Part shown: in pieces, positions 10,744-22,558 of the stretch
Layout of the letters: the number at the start of each line of letters is the position of its first letter
Position numbering within the stretch: the stretch's first letter is position 1
NCBI GenBank assembly: GCA_050084985.1
Contig: JBITNC010000001.1
Coordinates: 137,640,001 to 137,704,000 of the forward strand
Length of the DNA stretch: 64,000 bases
Direction: 5' to 3'
Source: Nageia nagi
Lineage: Eukaryota > Pinophyta
The notes under the pieces: generated by a model
What the model was told of the DNA's origin: nothing
What the model saw: the letters and a program-made list of their open reading frames with translations, nothing else
Databases searched by the model: none
Translations under genes and position numbers: made by a program

Positions 10744-11048
10744 TGTTGGAATAATTAAATCCCTAAGGTTAAGTGTTAGTATCTAAGTTAGTATATTTAC
10801 TTATAATATTATGTTGGATCATGTGTATTTTTCTTGTAGTGGTTTTTTAACCACATGATTTGGCTAGTAGGACTTAGTTGTGATTTATGAGAAGAATATT
10901 TCTCAATCGTGTTGTTTTGAAGTGGCTTACAAAATCCTATATATGTACTTTCTCATTTCATGAATAATCAGATTAGTGATACTCAATTTTCTCAACTTAA
11001 AAGGAGATCATATAGGTAGAATAAATATATTCAAATATGTAACCAACA
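10744..11048 (+). repeat. 3' LTR of element C (305 bp)
   Basis: It starts TGTTGGAATAATTAAATC after the purine tract and ends TATGTAACCAACA, with matching TGTTGG/CCAACA termini. It contains tatatatgta (TATA-like) and an aataatcag-type region near the expected RNA end. No 5' partner is present in the window. Confidence 0.6.
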
Positions 11049-11105
11049 TTTTGAAATTAAATTCTCTTGAATTGAAGATAAAGTATAAATAATTATACAT
11101 AGGAA

Positions 11106-11110
11106 GTACC
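11106..11110. other. Target site duplication GTACC, left
   Basis: GTACC precedes the left LTR and recurs at 23890-23894 after the right LTR. A 5-bp duplication is normal for Ty3-gypsy integration. Confidence 0.85.
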
Positions 11111-12441
11111 TGTTGATTAGGATTGTGTAATATATGCGCCATGAACAATCTTAACCAAAGTAAATCAAGAATAGACTATGGTGATAGTCTAATCTCCGGA
11201 GAAGGTTGGTTCCTTATGTATTAGGTATAGGAGAAGTAACAGGAAAGAAAATAAAAGGATTAGAGTGCAAGGAATTTAAGCAAAAGGGATTAGGGTAACA
11301 AGAGAGGAAGCAAAGGTGAATCACTAGTTCAACATGGGCTTTCACAAGGTGTGAAACCTTGGTCTGAATCTAGTGTAGCAGCTACAGTACAAGCTCTCAC
11401 TCTCTAGTAGTTTCCCAGCTTTACTCTACCATGTATGTAGACACAGTTATACTAATAGCTCACAATTATCATTCAGGAAACACGCCAAGCTACCACAATG
11501 TAACCTAATTAAGAATAACAATTATGAGTGCTAGACAAGAAAGGTCAAGATGATATCATAAAACTGATAAAAACTACAGGTCTTTGAGAACAAATGTAAA
11601 GAGCAATACTAGGGCTTTCAATCCTTTTTCCTTTGTTTATTCCTTACTTATATTGAAATAACAATAGTTACAAGAATTGTAGAATAGAAACATTTACAAA
11701 AATGGCTTCAATATTCTAGCCTTCTTTTAACTGATACTACCTATATACGCCACTTGGTAGAATATTACAAAAATTAGATAGATTGTAGATGATACGGATT
11801 CTTGATAACTATGATCTCACCTCTCCCTGACCTCGTCTCTTTCGGGATATTCTACTTATTAGCTTTAGCTATTAAATCACTCCTTGCTGACCTCATCACT
11901 TTTGGGATCCGATTTCATTCAAAAATGTGAACATTGTTTTCCCCATGATGTCATCTTCATACTTCCAAAATATTCTATTTACTAGCTCTAGCTATTCAAT
12001 CACTCCTTGCTGACCTCATCGCTTTTAGGATCCAATTTTTTGGTAAAAAGTGTGAATATTTTTTTCCCCATGATGTCACCTTCATACTTCCAGAATGCTT
12101 CACTTTACTGATTATGGATTTTTGATAACCCTTTTACTGACCTCATCTCTACATTCTAGAATATTCTACTTATTGGCTCCAGCTATTCAATCACTCCTTG
12201 CTGACCTCATCTCTTTCGAGATCTGATTTTGGGTTGAGGTCTAAAATCACTAATGTCATCTCTTACGAGATTTAGGTTACTTAATGTTAACTTTACGGGG
12301 CTTTTCTTCTTTCATAATAACGTAATTACTTTCAAAAACTGATTCTTAAAACCCATTATGATTATGCTTAGCCTAAGTCACCTCTAGAAGTGATCATACT
12401 TTCAGAAGAACCTTGGAGTAATGATTATGTATTGATATACA
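11111..12441 (-). repeat. 3' LTR of Tat-like element
   Basis: On the minus strand it starts TGTATATCAATAC and ends CTAATCAACA. It equals the right LTR in length (1,331 bp). It contains internal short repeats of the type tcactccttgctgacctcat. Confidence 0.9.
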
Positions 12442-12565
12442 TTTTGGCAACATCTGTAGGAAAATTTTGCCAATCATAAAGAAATTTTAGAACCCAATAT
12501 CTTATTAGAATGAATCAATGAATCAAACTTTAGTTCTGTATATTTAGGAGTTGCTGAACCTTACT

Positions 12566-15500
12566 CTAGTCTGTGGGGATCCCAGAAAAATCCTTTAGCC
12601 CTGCATGGGCTAAAGCTATAGTGTTCAAAATTTCATAAGACACATGAGCATATTTTCTCAATAATTGCTGAATGTGAAAGCCGTCGTTTGCCAAAGAATC
12701 AAAGAATTTTATCAAATTGGTTTCGTCAAATGAAACTAAGAGCGTATCAACATCATCAATTCTTTGAATCATACTCTGTAGACCACTCAAAAACTCAACT
12801 TCAGAGACAAGCGAGCCGTCACTTCTCCATAACTTTGGGATTCTAGATGCATTTAATCCCTGAATCTTTGACTTCAAGTTTTCCATTTCTTGTGCCTGGC
12901 TCAGGACATTACCCTTGATCTCATGACAAACCCATTTCCCCCTCACTAGATAATTAATTATCGACATGAGTTCCACTCAATCACCAATATTATAAGACTA
13001 TAGCTTTTCATTAGAGAGGCCATTCAACCTCTTGTTTGCTTGCTTGGCCTGTTCTGAAATTGGATTCAAAATATTTTCGCATCTGGTGACCTCAACCTCG
13101 AGCCTTTTGAACTCTAATAAGCATGATTCGATATGGTCTCTCAGATGAATCAAATCTTTGATTTCTTGCGCCCTTAGATCCCAAAATCTTTTCTTCATAT
13201 TTAACAAAAAAGATTTATCTACCTTATTCACATTCAAATTTAATTGGAGTTGCACTATATTAGCATTCAAACCACTAATAAATATATCTTTTGTCATAAT
13301 CTCTGCTACTCTGGTAGCTATATCAACATCTCTTTGAGAGATGATGGTATCTTTCTGGCTCAAAATGTCTGCTGTAGGAGCCATCGCTAAACTATTCTTC
13401 AAAACTGATATATTATTTTCTGTAGCTTTCAATTTTACCTTCTGAGTGTCTAATTGCTGCTTCATAGCTTCATGGGCCTTTTGCAGCTTATTGTACCTAA
13501 CCTCCAACTTTGTCAGCTCTAATATATTAAGGTCTACTGTAGTTTGCAAGAGCTCATTTTTATCACTCTGGGATATGCTTCGTGTGTCAATTTTTACCTG
13601 GGTATTCATAGCGGATAGATCACTTTACCTCTCTTGTAGGTCTTGGGCAATTGCCATTTCAAGCACCTTATGCTTTGGATCCATTGAAGTCTGGAGCCTT
13701 ACTAGATTATTTGGAACTGGAAGCTTCTCAACCTACTTTTGCATCCATGCATCTTGTCCCTATTTCATCTGTTGGTACTGCTACATAATGCCATCCATAG
13801 ATACTTGTTGTCCTAATATCATAATAAATGGAGATCCAGTGCTTAACTCCTGAGGGGAGGAGGCCACGATCTGCTATGCTGGTGTCACGGGGCTAGCTTG
13901 ACTGGGCTCGAGGACACTACTACCAGATGGATTCATGGCAGAAAGTGTTGGAATGGATGAAGGAGAGGATGATGGAGGCAAAGATGGTGGATGTGATGAT
14001 GGTATTGTAGTGATGCTAATGATGGGGGGAATTTGTGGGTTGGATGTATAAGGGGAAGGGGAGCTTTGCCATTGGATAGGTGGTGGTGGTGTTATGAGAG
14101 ATTAAATGGGTGAAGCTGGAATGTTTACTAGAATTTGCAGAAGTGAAATTGGAATGGAAATAGACGTGATAGAAATAGATAGAGAAGGAGTAGGAGAAGT
14201 AAGGGAAGAGGAAGTAGAGAGCATACCTGATGGAGTAGGGCTCTTCCTTCTTCTCTTTGGGGGTGGTGGGAGTGGTGCCTTCTCCTTTTGGACTTTTCTT
14301 TTGATGGTATACACTCTCCTAGGCTTCCTAGCTGCTATTTCTGTGGAAACTTCCTTGGTTTCTTCCTCAAGTTGCTCCTCCTGAGCTGATGCTTGGGATC
14401 TTGCACATCCTTGCTCTCTCTCCTCATCACTATCATCCAAGCATTCATTTGCAGGGATGTCTATGGGATGTTCTATTCTCCACATCTCTTCAAATTTATC
14501 ATCTAAATCAGAATCTAAAGGGGTATTCCAATTTCCAGATTCAATATGATACTGGGTGAAGGCAGCTATTTTTTCCTCACTCCAGCTCTGATCTCTTAAG
14601 GTTTTCAAAGACTTTTTCAAGATGGAATCTATTTTTGGGTCAAAATTTGCTTTCTTGCTATAAAAACTTAACCATGGTGGTAATAAATCCTTAGTAATCA
14701 AGGTAGTGGGCATTACCTTACTTTCATGTTTTGGGTTTTTCCAACTAAGCAGCTCCGACCTGGATTTAGCTCTAAAACCTGGGGGATTGGGCTGGCTCCT
14801 CAACCTCTTGCCAAAGATATCCTCAGGATCATATAGCAAATATTGACTAAGTTTTTTTAATTTTAATTTCAATAATTTACCTTTTAATTGGTCACTTGCT
14901 TCCCTACTTTGAAGCACCAAGTCATGCACTTTATGAGGAAGGGCATAAACTATCCTCTTTTTTGCTGCAGCTCCATATTTAGAATCTATATAATCCATTT
15001 ATCTGGCGTATTCCATACTAAAAACCCAATCTGTTACATGGACTAATAGTAAGAAAGGAGCCCCAAAAAACCCATAAAGCCTGATGAAAGTCCCCTCCTC
15101 TATGAAGAACTAGTCCTCGGTCTCTCCATGGGGCATTCGAAGGTAAAGCTTGGAAGCTATTGATAATCTTAGAATTGTGGGGGTAAATAAACTCATTGCA
15201 GGAACCAAAAAGTTTTCCACAAAGAAGTAATAATCTGCTGAGGACCTCACCTCCTCAGTCCATTTGTCCATTGGCTTCTGAGACCCACTTTCATCAGTCT
15301 GAACCAAGGTTAAATTCTTGAAAACACTGGCATTTTGATGAATCATCATCCAAACAATGTGTGACACATACACAAAATGAAATCCCTCACTAATATTTTC
15401 TAACTATTCAGACATTCCATCTGAAAGGGCAATAGCCCAGTCATACATTGTAGGAGAGATTGGGTAAGAAATCTGGTATGCGATAGCTAATTTTGATGGT

Positions 15501-16048
15501 GAGACATACCTATCTATCTCTTCGCCTGCTGCTATGGCTAACATGGATAATAACAATTACAGATGTGCAGAAAAATTAGAGAGCAGGAGCTCAGAACTAG
15601 GGAACTCTATAAACTTTATGGTCCTAGCTACATTTTTATTTAGCCAGGCCATGATACTTGCTCTCAAATTGGAACTAGGTGTCATATACCAATCAATGTG
15701 CATAAGGGAATGCATAGGGGAGGGTGGATTAAAAGCCTTCGCTACTAAAATGGAATCCAAATTTAGGATAGTCTTTCCTTGCAAGTCTCTGACAATTCTA
15801 GTTGCAGGTTCAAATGCCCCCCTTATAACCTCTATCAACTCAGGAGCAGGAAAGCATCTATGGGGAATGAAGTACATGAGACCTGACCCCATTGGTGAAG
15901 GTGCAAAGTGATTAAAATTGAAGTTTGGGCACTTACCTTCAGCGGTGCCCTTGAGGTTCTTATTTCGAGCTGTAATTTCAGTATCCCACAATAATTCCAT
16001 GGAATCTATTATTTTCCTTGCTATCTTTGTCGATGATCCTAAGCTCAT
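12566..16048 (-). pseudogene. Extra 3' ORF (ORF2) of Tat-like element, unknown function
   Basis: The open pieces starting at 16048, 15373, 14998, 13609 and 12976 all lie in one minus-strand frame. This is therefore a single ORF of about 1,160 codons interrupted only by roughly a dozen stops, with no frameshift, unlike the neighbouring gag-pol. In order I see: an N-terminal globular part (about residues 1-350, hydrophobic and aromatic-rich); a basic helical part (about 350-600) containing KGKLLKLKLKKL; an acidic patch (DDSDEEREQ, EEETKE); a proline/lysine signal-like motif PPPPKRRRKSP at about residue 610; a long Pro/Ser-rich linker; and a C-terminal coiled coil (about 810-1020, LEVRYNKLQKAHEAMKQQLD) followed by a short helical tail. 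I see no signal peptide or obvious envelope features. It is downstream of integrase in sense orientation. The family is not recognised. The nuclear signal and coiled coil are inferred by eye. Confidence 0.75.
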
Positions 16049-16539
16049 TTTTGTTTACTTGTGCTGCACTTCTCAACTCTTCTTGTCTCACTTCTGTCAC
16101 CCTTAACCGACACTTTACTTTTCTCAGATTCTTCTGCTATATTCCATAGCTCTTGGTAATGCACAGTAGATACTAGCTTTGCAAATTTGTAAACAAATGC
16201 TTTCTATGAATTCTAGAATTTAGGTATTTTCAATTAGTGGTGCTCTTGGTCCTTTTATAGCGCATTTCGTTGATTGATACACAATCTCTTTGAACACATG
16301 AAATATCCTCATGAATAGTAGCATTAATAATTGATTTGATATTATACGCTCTTTTCAGGAACTCCGAGATTTGATTTTCTATACCCCTTTTGGAAACTTC
16401 AATTCTGTCGGTGCAAAAGTACAACTACCATTAACACTAAGTTATTAATAAATAACTGACAACTACAACAACTTGAAATAAATGCCACCAGCATACTATT
16501 TACAATATGTGTACAAAATTATATCATTTCAAAAGATCA
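16049..16539 (-). other. Spacer between integrase and ORF2
   Basis: About 490 bp with one short unsupported open stretch (16230-16424). It may hold a splice acceptor or promoter for ORF2 expression, but none is identifiable by eye. Confidence 0.4.
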
Positions 16540-17835
16540 TTATCCCGTGCTTGCAGTCTTATATCGCTTTAGGTGCTGTCCATTAACTGAAATCGGTAAT
16601 CTGCACCCATTTAATTTTGCCAGCTCAAAGGCATTTTTTCCAACACATTTAGCTACTAAATAGGGTCTGAAACACATGGATTTGAATTTTTTGTGTTTCC
16701 CAGGTTTATCTCTATCTTCATCCCATTTCAACACTAAATCTCCTTCTTTGAAAGTATCCGAAGTTGATTTTTGACCGTCAAACCATCTTTTTACTATTTC
16801 ATTTCTTCTTCGGAGGTCTTGATATGATTGATTCCGAAGCTCTTCTAAATGCAACAGTTCATTCATTTGAACCTTGAGAGATTCAAAATCCTCACCATAT
16901 TCTTGCAAAACTTTTAAAATCAGAAGCTCAGAATGACTTGGTAATACCACCCTTTTGACGTATACTAACGTATATGGGCTAGTTTTAATGGCTAATTTTA
17001 CTATGATCCTATCTACCCACAATGCCCAATTGAGCTTTTTGTGCTAAGTTTAGGGATTATCTTCTATTGTTCTTTTGAGGATCTGAATCAAATTCTTATT
17101 TGTAGACTCAGCCAAACCATTACCCTGGGGGTAATAGTTTGAGGAGGTTTTCCAATAGATACCTAATCTCATAGCAAAATCAGTAACTTCAGCTCCTACG
17201 AATGCTAAGCCATTATCCAAAATTATCATCTAGGGAATACCATACCTGGTAATTAAATTTTCTATAAATCTTAGAATAGTCTTATGATTTGCCTCTTTTA
17301 TAGCATCTGCTTCCACCCATCTGGTGAAAAATTCTATAGCAGTAAGGATGAATTTATGTCCGAAAAAGGAGTTTGGATTGATGACTTTGATAAAATCCAG
17401 CCCCCACTATTGGAAGGGTTCTTCTACTTGGATTGGTTCCAATGGTAATGCCACATTTCTCTTTCTTCCTACATATCTTTGACACTTTTCATAATTTTAT
17501 GCCTTTGCAAAAGTATCTTTGAACATAGTAGGCTAGTAATATCCTGCCTGAATAATCTTACCCATTGTTGTGTATCCGGAGTAATGACCTCCAGACCCTC
17601 CAGAATAAAACTCTTCAATGAGCTTAGCTGACTTTATTTCCAATACACATCTTAACAAAATGCATCATGATTTCTTCTATAAAGTATCTGATCTATCTCC
17701 GTGTAATTCTGGGCATGTATCTTGAATCACCTTCTTTGGGATGCATTCATGTTTCCTGGTAGTTTTTTGGTCTCAAAATATTTGTTTAACTGCTCCATCC
17801 AATCCTTTATTATATCTTTGGATATAGATTCTAGG
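16540..17835 (-). pseudogene. Integrase of Tat-like element
   Basis: The core acidic residues are readable: WGLDFIKV near 17400, LDNGLAF near 17220 and NGLAESTNK near 17110, giving D, D and E. Downstream are SPYTLVYVK and a C-terminal part ending GQHLKRY (17022-16540). Integrase joins element DNA to the chromosome. A frameshift separates the core from the C-terminal piece, and stops occur at several former Trp and Gln codons. No chromodomain is visible, as expected for the Tat group. Confidence 0.85.
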
Positions 17836-17840
17836 GTTTC

Positions 17841-18415
17841 TTATTCAATAAAGCATACCATCCCCTTTTCTGGTATCGTAGGTTTTGCAAGTTGCTCACA
17901 AAGTGCTCTTCCTTTTATGAGCTTGGTGGGCTGAATTTCCATATCATATTTTAGAATTTTTGAAATCCACCCGAGTCTTCCTTCTCCCAATTCTCCCTGC
18001 ATAACATAAGACCTAACATCCGGGTGTATGGTTAGAATCAAAATCCTACTCTGAGCAATGTAATGTTTTAACTTACTGAGTGCTTTCACAATAGCTAAGA
18101 CCTATTTTTCAATGAAAGTGTATTTTTCCTCACAACTGTTCATAGTCTGGCTAAAAAATGCGATTGGGTATTCTTCATTCCTTTCGTACTTCTGGGTTAA
18201 AATGGCTGCAACACTAGTATCTAAACCATACATGTACAGAATAAATTCTTTGCTAAAATCTAGATTTCTCAGTACAGGAGCTTTTATAATTGCTACCTTG
18301 ATTTTTTGAAAAGCTTCTTTACATTCCTTAGTCCATACAAAAGGAGTATCTTTTTTTAGCATCCGAGTGATGGGTTTGATAATGTTTGAGAAATCCTGAA
18401 TAAATCTTTTGACAA
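17841..18415 (-). pseudogene. Gypsy-type RNase H of Tat-like element
   Basis: It reads PFVWTKECKEAFQKIK, the RT-RNase H connection, then FILYMYGLDTSVAAILTQ, FFSQTMNSCEEKYTFIEK and LSKLKHYIA. The first catalytic Asp (normally in a D-x-S setting after ILY) reads MYG and the domain is split by one stop. It degrades the RNA strand of the RNA/DNA hybrid during reverse transcription. No second RNase H follows it before integrase. Confidence 0.8.
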
Positions 18416-19150
18416 AGTTAATCTGACCTAGAAAAGATAGTAGAGGCTTCTTATTAGATGGGAGAGATGAGTCATTTATAGCTTTAACTCTATCTGGATC
18501 AATAGCCCACCCCTCTTTTGAAATGACATGGCCAAATAATTTACCCTCATCTACTATGAAGATAGACTTCTAAGGATTTAGGGATATACCATACCTCTTA
18601 CATTTGATGAAGGCTTGCTCCAGATGTTGAACATGCATGTTTCTATCATGAGAGAAAATAGTAATATCATCAAGGTAAACCAATAGACTCTTATTTACCA
18701 GCTCTCCAAATGCATAATCCATAGCTCTCTAAAAGGTAGCCCCTGCATTGGATAGTCCAAAAGGCATTCTCTAGAAAGCGAATGTGCCCCATTTAGTTGT
18801 AAAAGTTATTTTAAATTGATCTTCATTCTGGACCCAAATCTGATTGTACCTAGAGAAACTATTTATCAAAGAGAACTTTTCAGCATCGGCTATAGTATTC
18901 AGTATCTATTCCATTGGCGGTAAGGGATAGTGATCTTTCAAAGATACTCTATTTAAGCCCCAAAAATCCACACACAACCTTATCTCGCCATTTTTCTTTC
19001 GGACAGGCACAAGATTAGCTACCCAAGTGGAATGCTTGATGGGATAAATTATCCCAGCCTTGTATAATTTTAGAACCTCCTACTTCATGGCAACTTCAAT
19101 CTTAGGCTTTACTGGTCTTTGTTTTTGTCTGACTGGTTTAGCATCATCTA
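18416..19150 (-). pseudogene. Reverse transcriptase of Tat-like element
   Basis: Motifs in order are the template-grip region before VRKKNGEIRLCVDF, LKDHYPLPP, the first active-site block now reading INSFSRYNQI (usual Asp replaced by Asn), PFGLSNAGATF, and LLVYLDDITIF with the YxDD Asp pair intact. The thumb follows with FLGQINFVKRFI. It copies element RNA into DNA. Several stops and the lost Asp make it inactive. Confidence 0.88.
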
Positions 19151-19619
19151 TCAACTCGATTGTATGCTGTATCACTGATTTATCAAAAACCTTTAAATCA
19201 TCATAAGACCAAGCAATAATATCAACATATGTTCTGCATAATTATACAATTTCTTGAATTTATTCTGGAGTATTAGATATATCAATTTTTAATGACTTAC
19301 CTAGAAAAACTTCATGTTCTTTATAGTTATCTAGGTTTATATTCATACCTCTTCTCTTTACTCGATCACTCTTGTCAAACAATCCTTCGAATGGAATCAA
19401 ATCCTTAGGGATTTTATTATTATTCAGCTGAATTATGTCTTACTCCTAGAAAACTTCAGAGTCCTCTTCACCTACTGCATGACATATAACTTGTAATAAG
19501 AATTGGTTAATTTGAGCCTCATCTCGAAAAACCTACCAAAAGGAATCATTATCTGGAACTGATGGCCTAAAAATGAGCTAAACACCCTTCCTCTGGAACT
19601 AGTCATTGGTAGGATCAAA

Positions 19620-20080
19620 ACTAGCTCCCATTTGTGCTAAGGTGTCAGATTCTTGGTTGAATTTCCTTGGGATAGACTGAATATGTAATGCTTCAAAATG
19701 CTCAAACAGATGCCAAACCTAATTCCTATAAGCTTTCAAATAATGATGTTTGATTGAACATTTACCTATCACCTATTTCATGATCAAGTCTAAATCCCCT
19801 TTGATCCTTAAACATTGAATTTTCATTTTGATGGCTTGTTCTAGTCCAAGGCAAAGAGCTTCATATTCTGCCACATTATTGGAACATAACCAGGTGAGTC
19901 TAAAAGAAAATCTATGTACCTTACCAATTGGGTTGGTCATGATAATCCCAGCTCTGGATCCATTTTTGGATCTTGCCCCATTAAAAGACATCTCCCACAT
20001 TTCATTTCTCCAAAAATTTTCCCTTATGAGTTTCGAGATGAAAGATTTTGGTTCTATTAAATAATAATTCCCAAACTCCA
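19620..20080 (-). pseudogene. Plant-type (archaeal-like) second RNase H, upstream of RT
   Basis: It reads WEMSFNGARSKNG, a glycine-rich strand GSRAGIIM, then SNNVAEYEALCLGLEQA, LRIKGDLDLIMK, HFEALHIQSIPRKFN and DTLAQMGASF. This is the archaeal-like RNase H found as an added domain in plant Tat elements. The first catalytic Asp is Asn (FNGA). The AEYEAL Glu and the GD Asp remain. It lies between protease and RT. The order I know from Ogre/Tat elements has it after the gypsy RNase H, so the placement is notable. Confidence 0.85.
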
Positions 20081-20104
20081 GGTCGTAGATAGTGTTGAGC
20101 ATAC

Positions 20105-20791
20105 TCATACTACAAGGGTCTTTGGTTTGTAGTTCTTCCAGTAATTCACCTGATTCTTCCAATTCACCAAACATTGCACAAACCTCCTCCTTTTTCTTAC
20201 GTGAAACTTAGAAATTTCCTCATTATTTAGTCTTACCCTCTTATTTCCATAAGGGATCAAATAATGGGTGTAGTCCATTGCTAGATAACCCCCTATCTTT
20301 GCTGTAAATTCTCTAGACAGACATAGCCCGAACAAAGGGGTTAGCTCAATAACTACAACTTCCTAAATAATAATTACAGAGGGACACTTATGTATTTTCA
20401 GGACTACATTTTTGATCACTCCTACTATTTTGACAGGTGTGGAATCCAGTTGTAGTACTCTGGTAGATGTTCTTGTCATAGGCAACTCCATCACATCACA
20501 CACTGCTTTAGGCATCATAGTAGTAGCTGCCCTAGAATCAACCAAACAATTATGAAGTACATACCCCTCAATTTTCAAAGTCATATAAAAAGCTAGAGGT
20601 TTGTTCTTTCCCATCCTTGGATATTTTGATGTCTCAAAAAGATTAAGCACTCTCTCCATTCCTTCATTCAATGCTATAAGAGATGTTTTCAGTAAATCAA
20701 TTTGCCCGGGTATTTTTAAAGCTTCAAACAAGGACACTCTTGCAGGAGTTCTCTTTAGCTCTGCCATAATGTTGAACTCTAGGATAGCCAA
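20105..20791 (-). pseudogene. Aspartic protease of Tat-like element
   Basis: The active-site motif reads CLVDSRAATTMMP where the family has a D-S/T-G loop, so the Asp is kept but the Gly is Arg. A second part reads FGLCLSREFTAKIGGYLAMDY, the usual C-terminal strand and helix. Upstream is the conserved MAELKRTPARVSLFEAL run typical of this lineage. It cuts the polyprotein. One stop near 20362 and a frameshift near 20180 break it. Confidence 0.8.
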
Positions 20792-20829
20792 AGGTTTGCC
20801 AATTTTATTTCTAAATCTATCGGTAAATC

Positions 20830-22470
20830 TTTCCTGAAGCTGTAGAGTATCATCTTTTCTCTGGTGCTTGGTGAGCGAAGGGAACCTTAACTTTCAGAGA
20901 TTTTGATCACTAGCTTTAGGCATCGGTTTGGTTTTCAGAAATGGGAATTTTTGGGAAACCATTTTCTTTTCTGGGGTCTTTTGCTTAGAACCAAAAATTG
21001 CATCTTACTTTTTAGGAATCACTGAACCGGAACTCTTTTGGGATTCAATCTTTCTTTCCAGAATACTGAAGACTAGGGGTTTTTTTCTTGATCTTGTTTC
21101 CACAGCAAAAACTCCTATATCCACTGGTGCAAAATTCATCAGGTTCACATCTTGGTTCCTATCATAAGCTACATCAGGTGGAGGAATACCCTCACTTCTT
21201 GATAAATACTCTTGGTACTAATAAACAGGACATGTTGTTTTCTAATGAGCATCATTGCAGGCCAAACACAAAGTAGTGGTTGACTCAGAAGAGGAAGCTT
21301 GGCTTACATCCTCATTCAACACATGCTGAGCCTTTTCTACAGCAGGATAAGGATATCTTCTTACATTGCTTTGCCTGCTTAGAATGGTAATTTGATTTTC
21401 CATATTCCTACACAAATTTTGGAGTTCCTAAATCTCTGTTGATGAAGCTACCCCTTGATTCATATTAGGCCAATGAGGGGTTGGTAAGGCCAAGGGAGCT
21501 CTAGGGACTGGCAAGGTTGATGGCCATTGTTGAATAGGGGTGGGAATACTGGCCATAGGTGGAGCCAAACTAATTACTTAAGGTCTCAAAATTTGTTGTT
21601 GGGCGGTTATTGGAAAATAAGGCATTGGCATGCGACTTGGCAATTTTCCTACTAAAATAAGATAGGCTTCGACATATACTGCTTGTCTATAGACATCTAG
21701 GAAAGTATTTACTCCAGAATTTTGGATTTGCAGAGAGAGAGATCCAGAGGAAAGGCTCTCAGGTAATACATTAGGGCTTGAAATTGCTAAGGCCTGACTG
21801 GCATTGGGACTCTCATCCAAGTTTTTTGGAATCTAATATTGAAATCAGGGATATTTTCTTGCTCATATCTCTTGATTGAAGTGAACTGTGTTAATAGAGA
21901 GAAAGGATCTACTAATTCATTAAATTCCAAGATAAAGGGCTCTACTAGTTGAGCCCAAGTGGTTATAGATCCATTAGGAAGGCCCCTGTACCAATCCAGG
22001 ACCTTTCCTTTGAAAGACTAAGCCAGTAATCTCACCATGACATCTTCATGTTGAATATTATGAATCTTAACTAGGCCAGCTACATCAACACAATGCTCAT
22101 AAGCCATTTTCTCTGAAGTTGCATCAAACTCTGAAAGGGTTTTGAAAACATTAGCTGGGATGTCATGCAACACGACCAGAGCTATTGGTACCCCATTGTC
22201 CCATTTCAGATAAATATTCTGAGCTGGATTAGCCATCTTAGGAGAGGTATTTCTAGTGTGAAGATTGGATGGTTCTAGCTTGGTAAAGGATTTTAGGGTG
22301 CTGATACTATTCAGAGACTTGGACTTGATCAGGGTCTTTCTCTTAGGAGCATCTAATGTTCTAAAATCTGGTGCTTCTTTTGCTGCTCTGGTTTTAGATC
22401 TAGTCCACATAAACTCTAGGTTGCAAAAGAAAATAAAAGGTTCAAAAGCACATATGATATTTACAAACAA
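20830..22470 (-). pseudogene. Gag of Tat-like element
   Basis: The N-terminal half starts within 22470-22018. The capsid-type block reads SFKGKVLDWYRGLPNGSI, WAQLVEPF and KRYEQENIPDFN. Near 21226-21272 a zinc knuckle is visible as CLAC-x3-H-x4-CP, with a stop inside it. The linker to protease is Lys- and Pro-rich. Gag packages element RNA in the particle. Frames change at about 22000. Confidence 0.8.
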
Positions 22471-22528
22471 TCTGCTTTAATACATACCATAGATAGTGCT
22501 TCAACAAGGTCACCAATAAGTTTCTTCT

Positions 22529-22549
22529 TGTCCCATCGGGCATGCCAAA
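22529..22549 (-). other. Primer binding site of Tat-like element
   Basis: On the minus strand, nine bases after the LTR end, the sequence reads TTGGCATGCCCGATGGGA. It resembles the TGGC-x-x-GCCCG-type primer site of plant Tat-like elements rather than the initiator-Met type. I do not assign the tRNA. Confidence 0.6.
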
Positions 22550-22558
22550 AAGAAATAC

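Noticed and set aside
7096-10841. CACTACAAGAA at 7096 and its reverse complement at 10831-10841 as ends of a CACTA element
   Set aside because: The right motif lies inside the LTR of element C, the adjoining 3-bp flanks do not match (ata and gtt), and the span crosses two element boundaries.
13446-14384. Plus-strand open frames opposite ORF2 (13446-13853, 14106-14384)
   Set aside because: They are antisense shadows of the minus-strand ORF, whose single frame extends over 3.4 kb.
12566-16048. ORF2 as a retroviral envelope protein
   Set aside because: No signal peptide, cleavage site or clear membrane anchor is visible. The basic motif, Pro/Ser linker and coiled coil point elsewhere.
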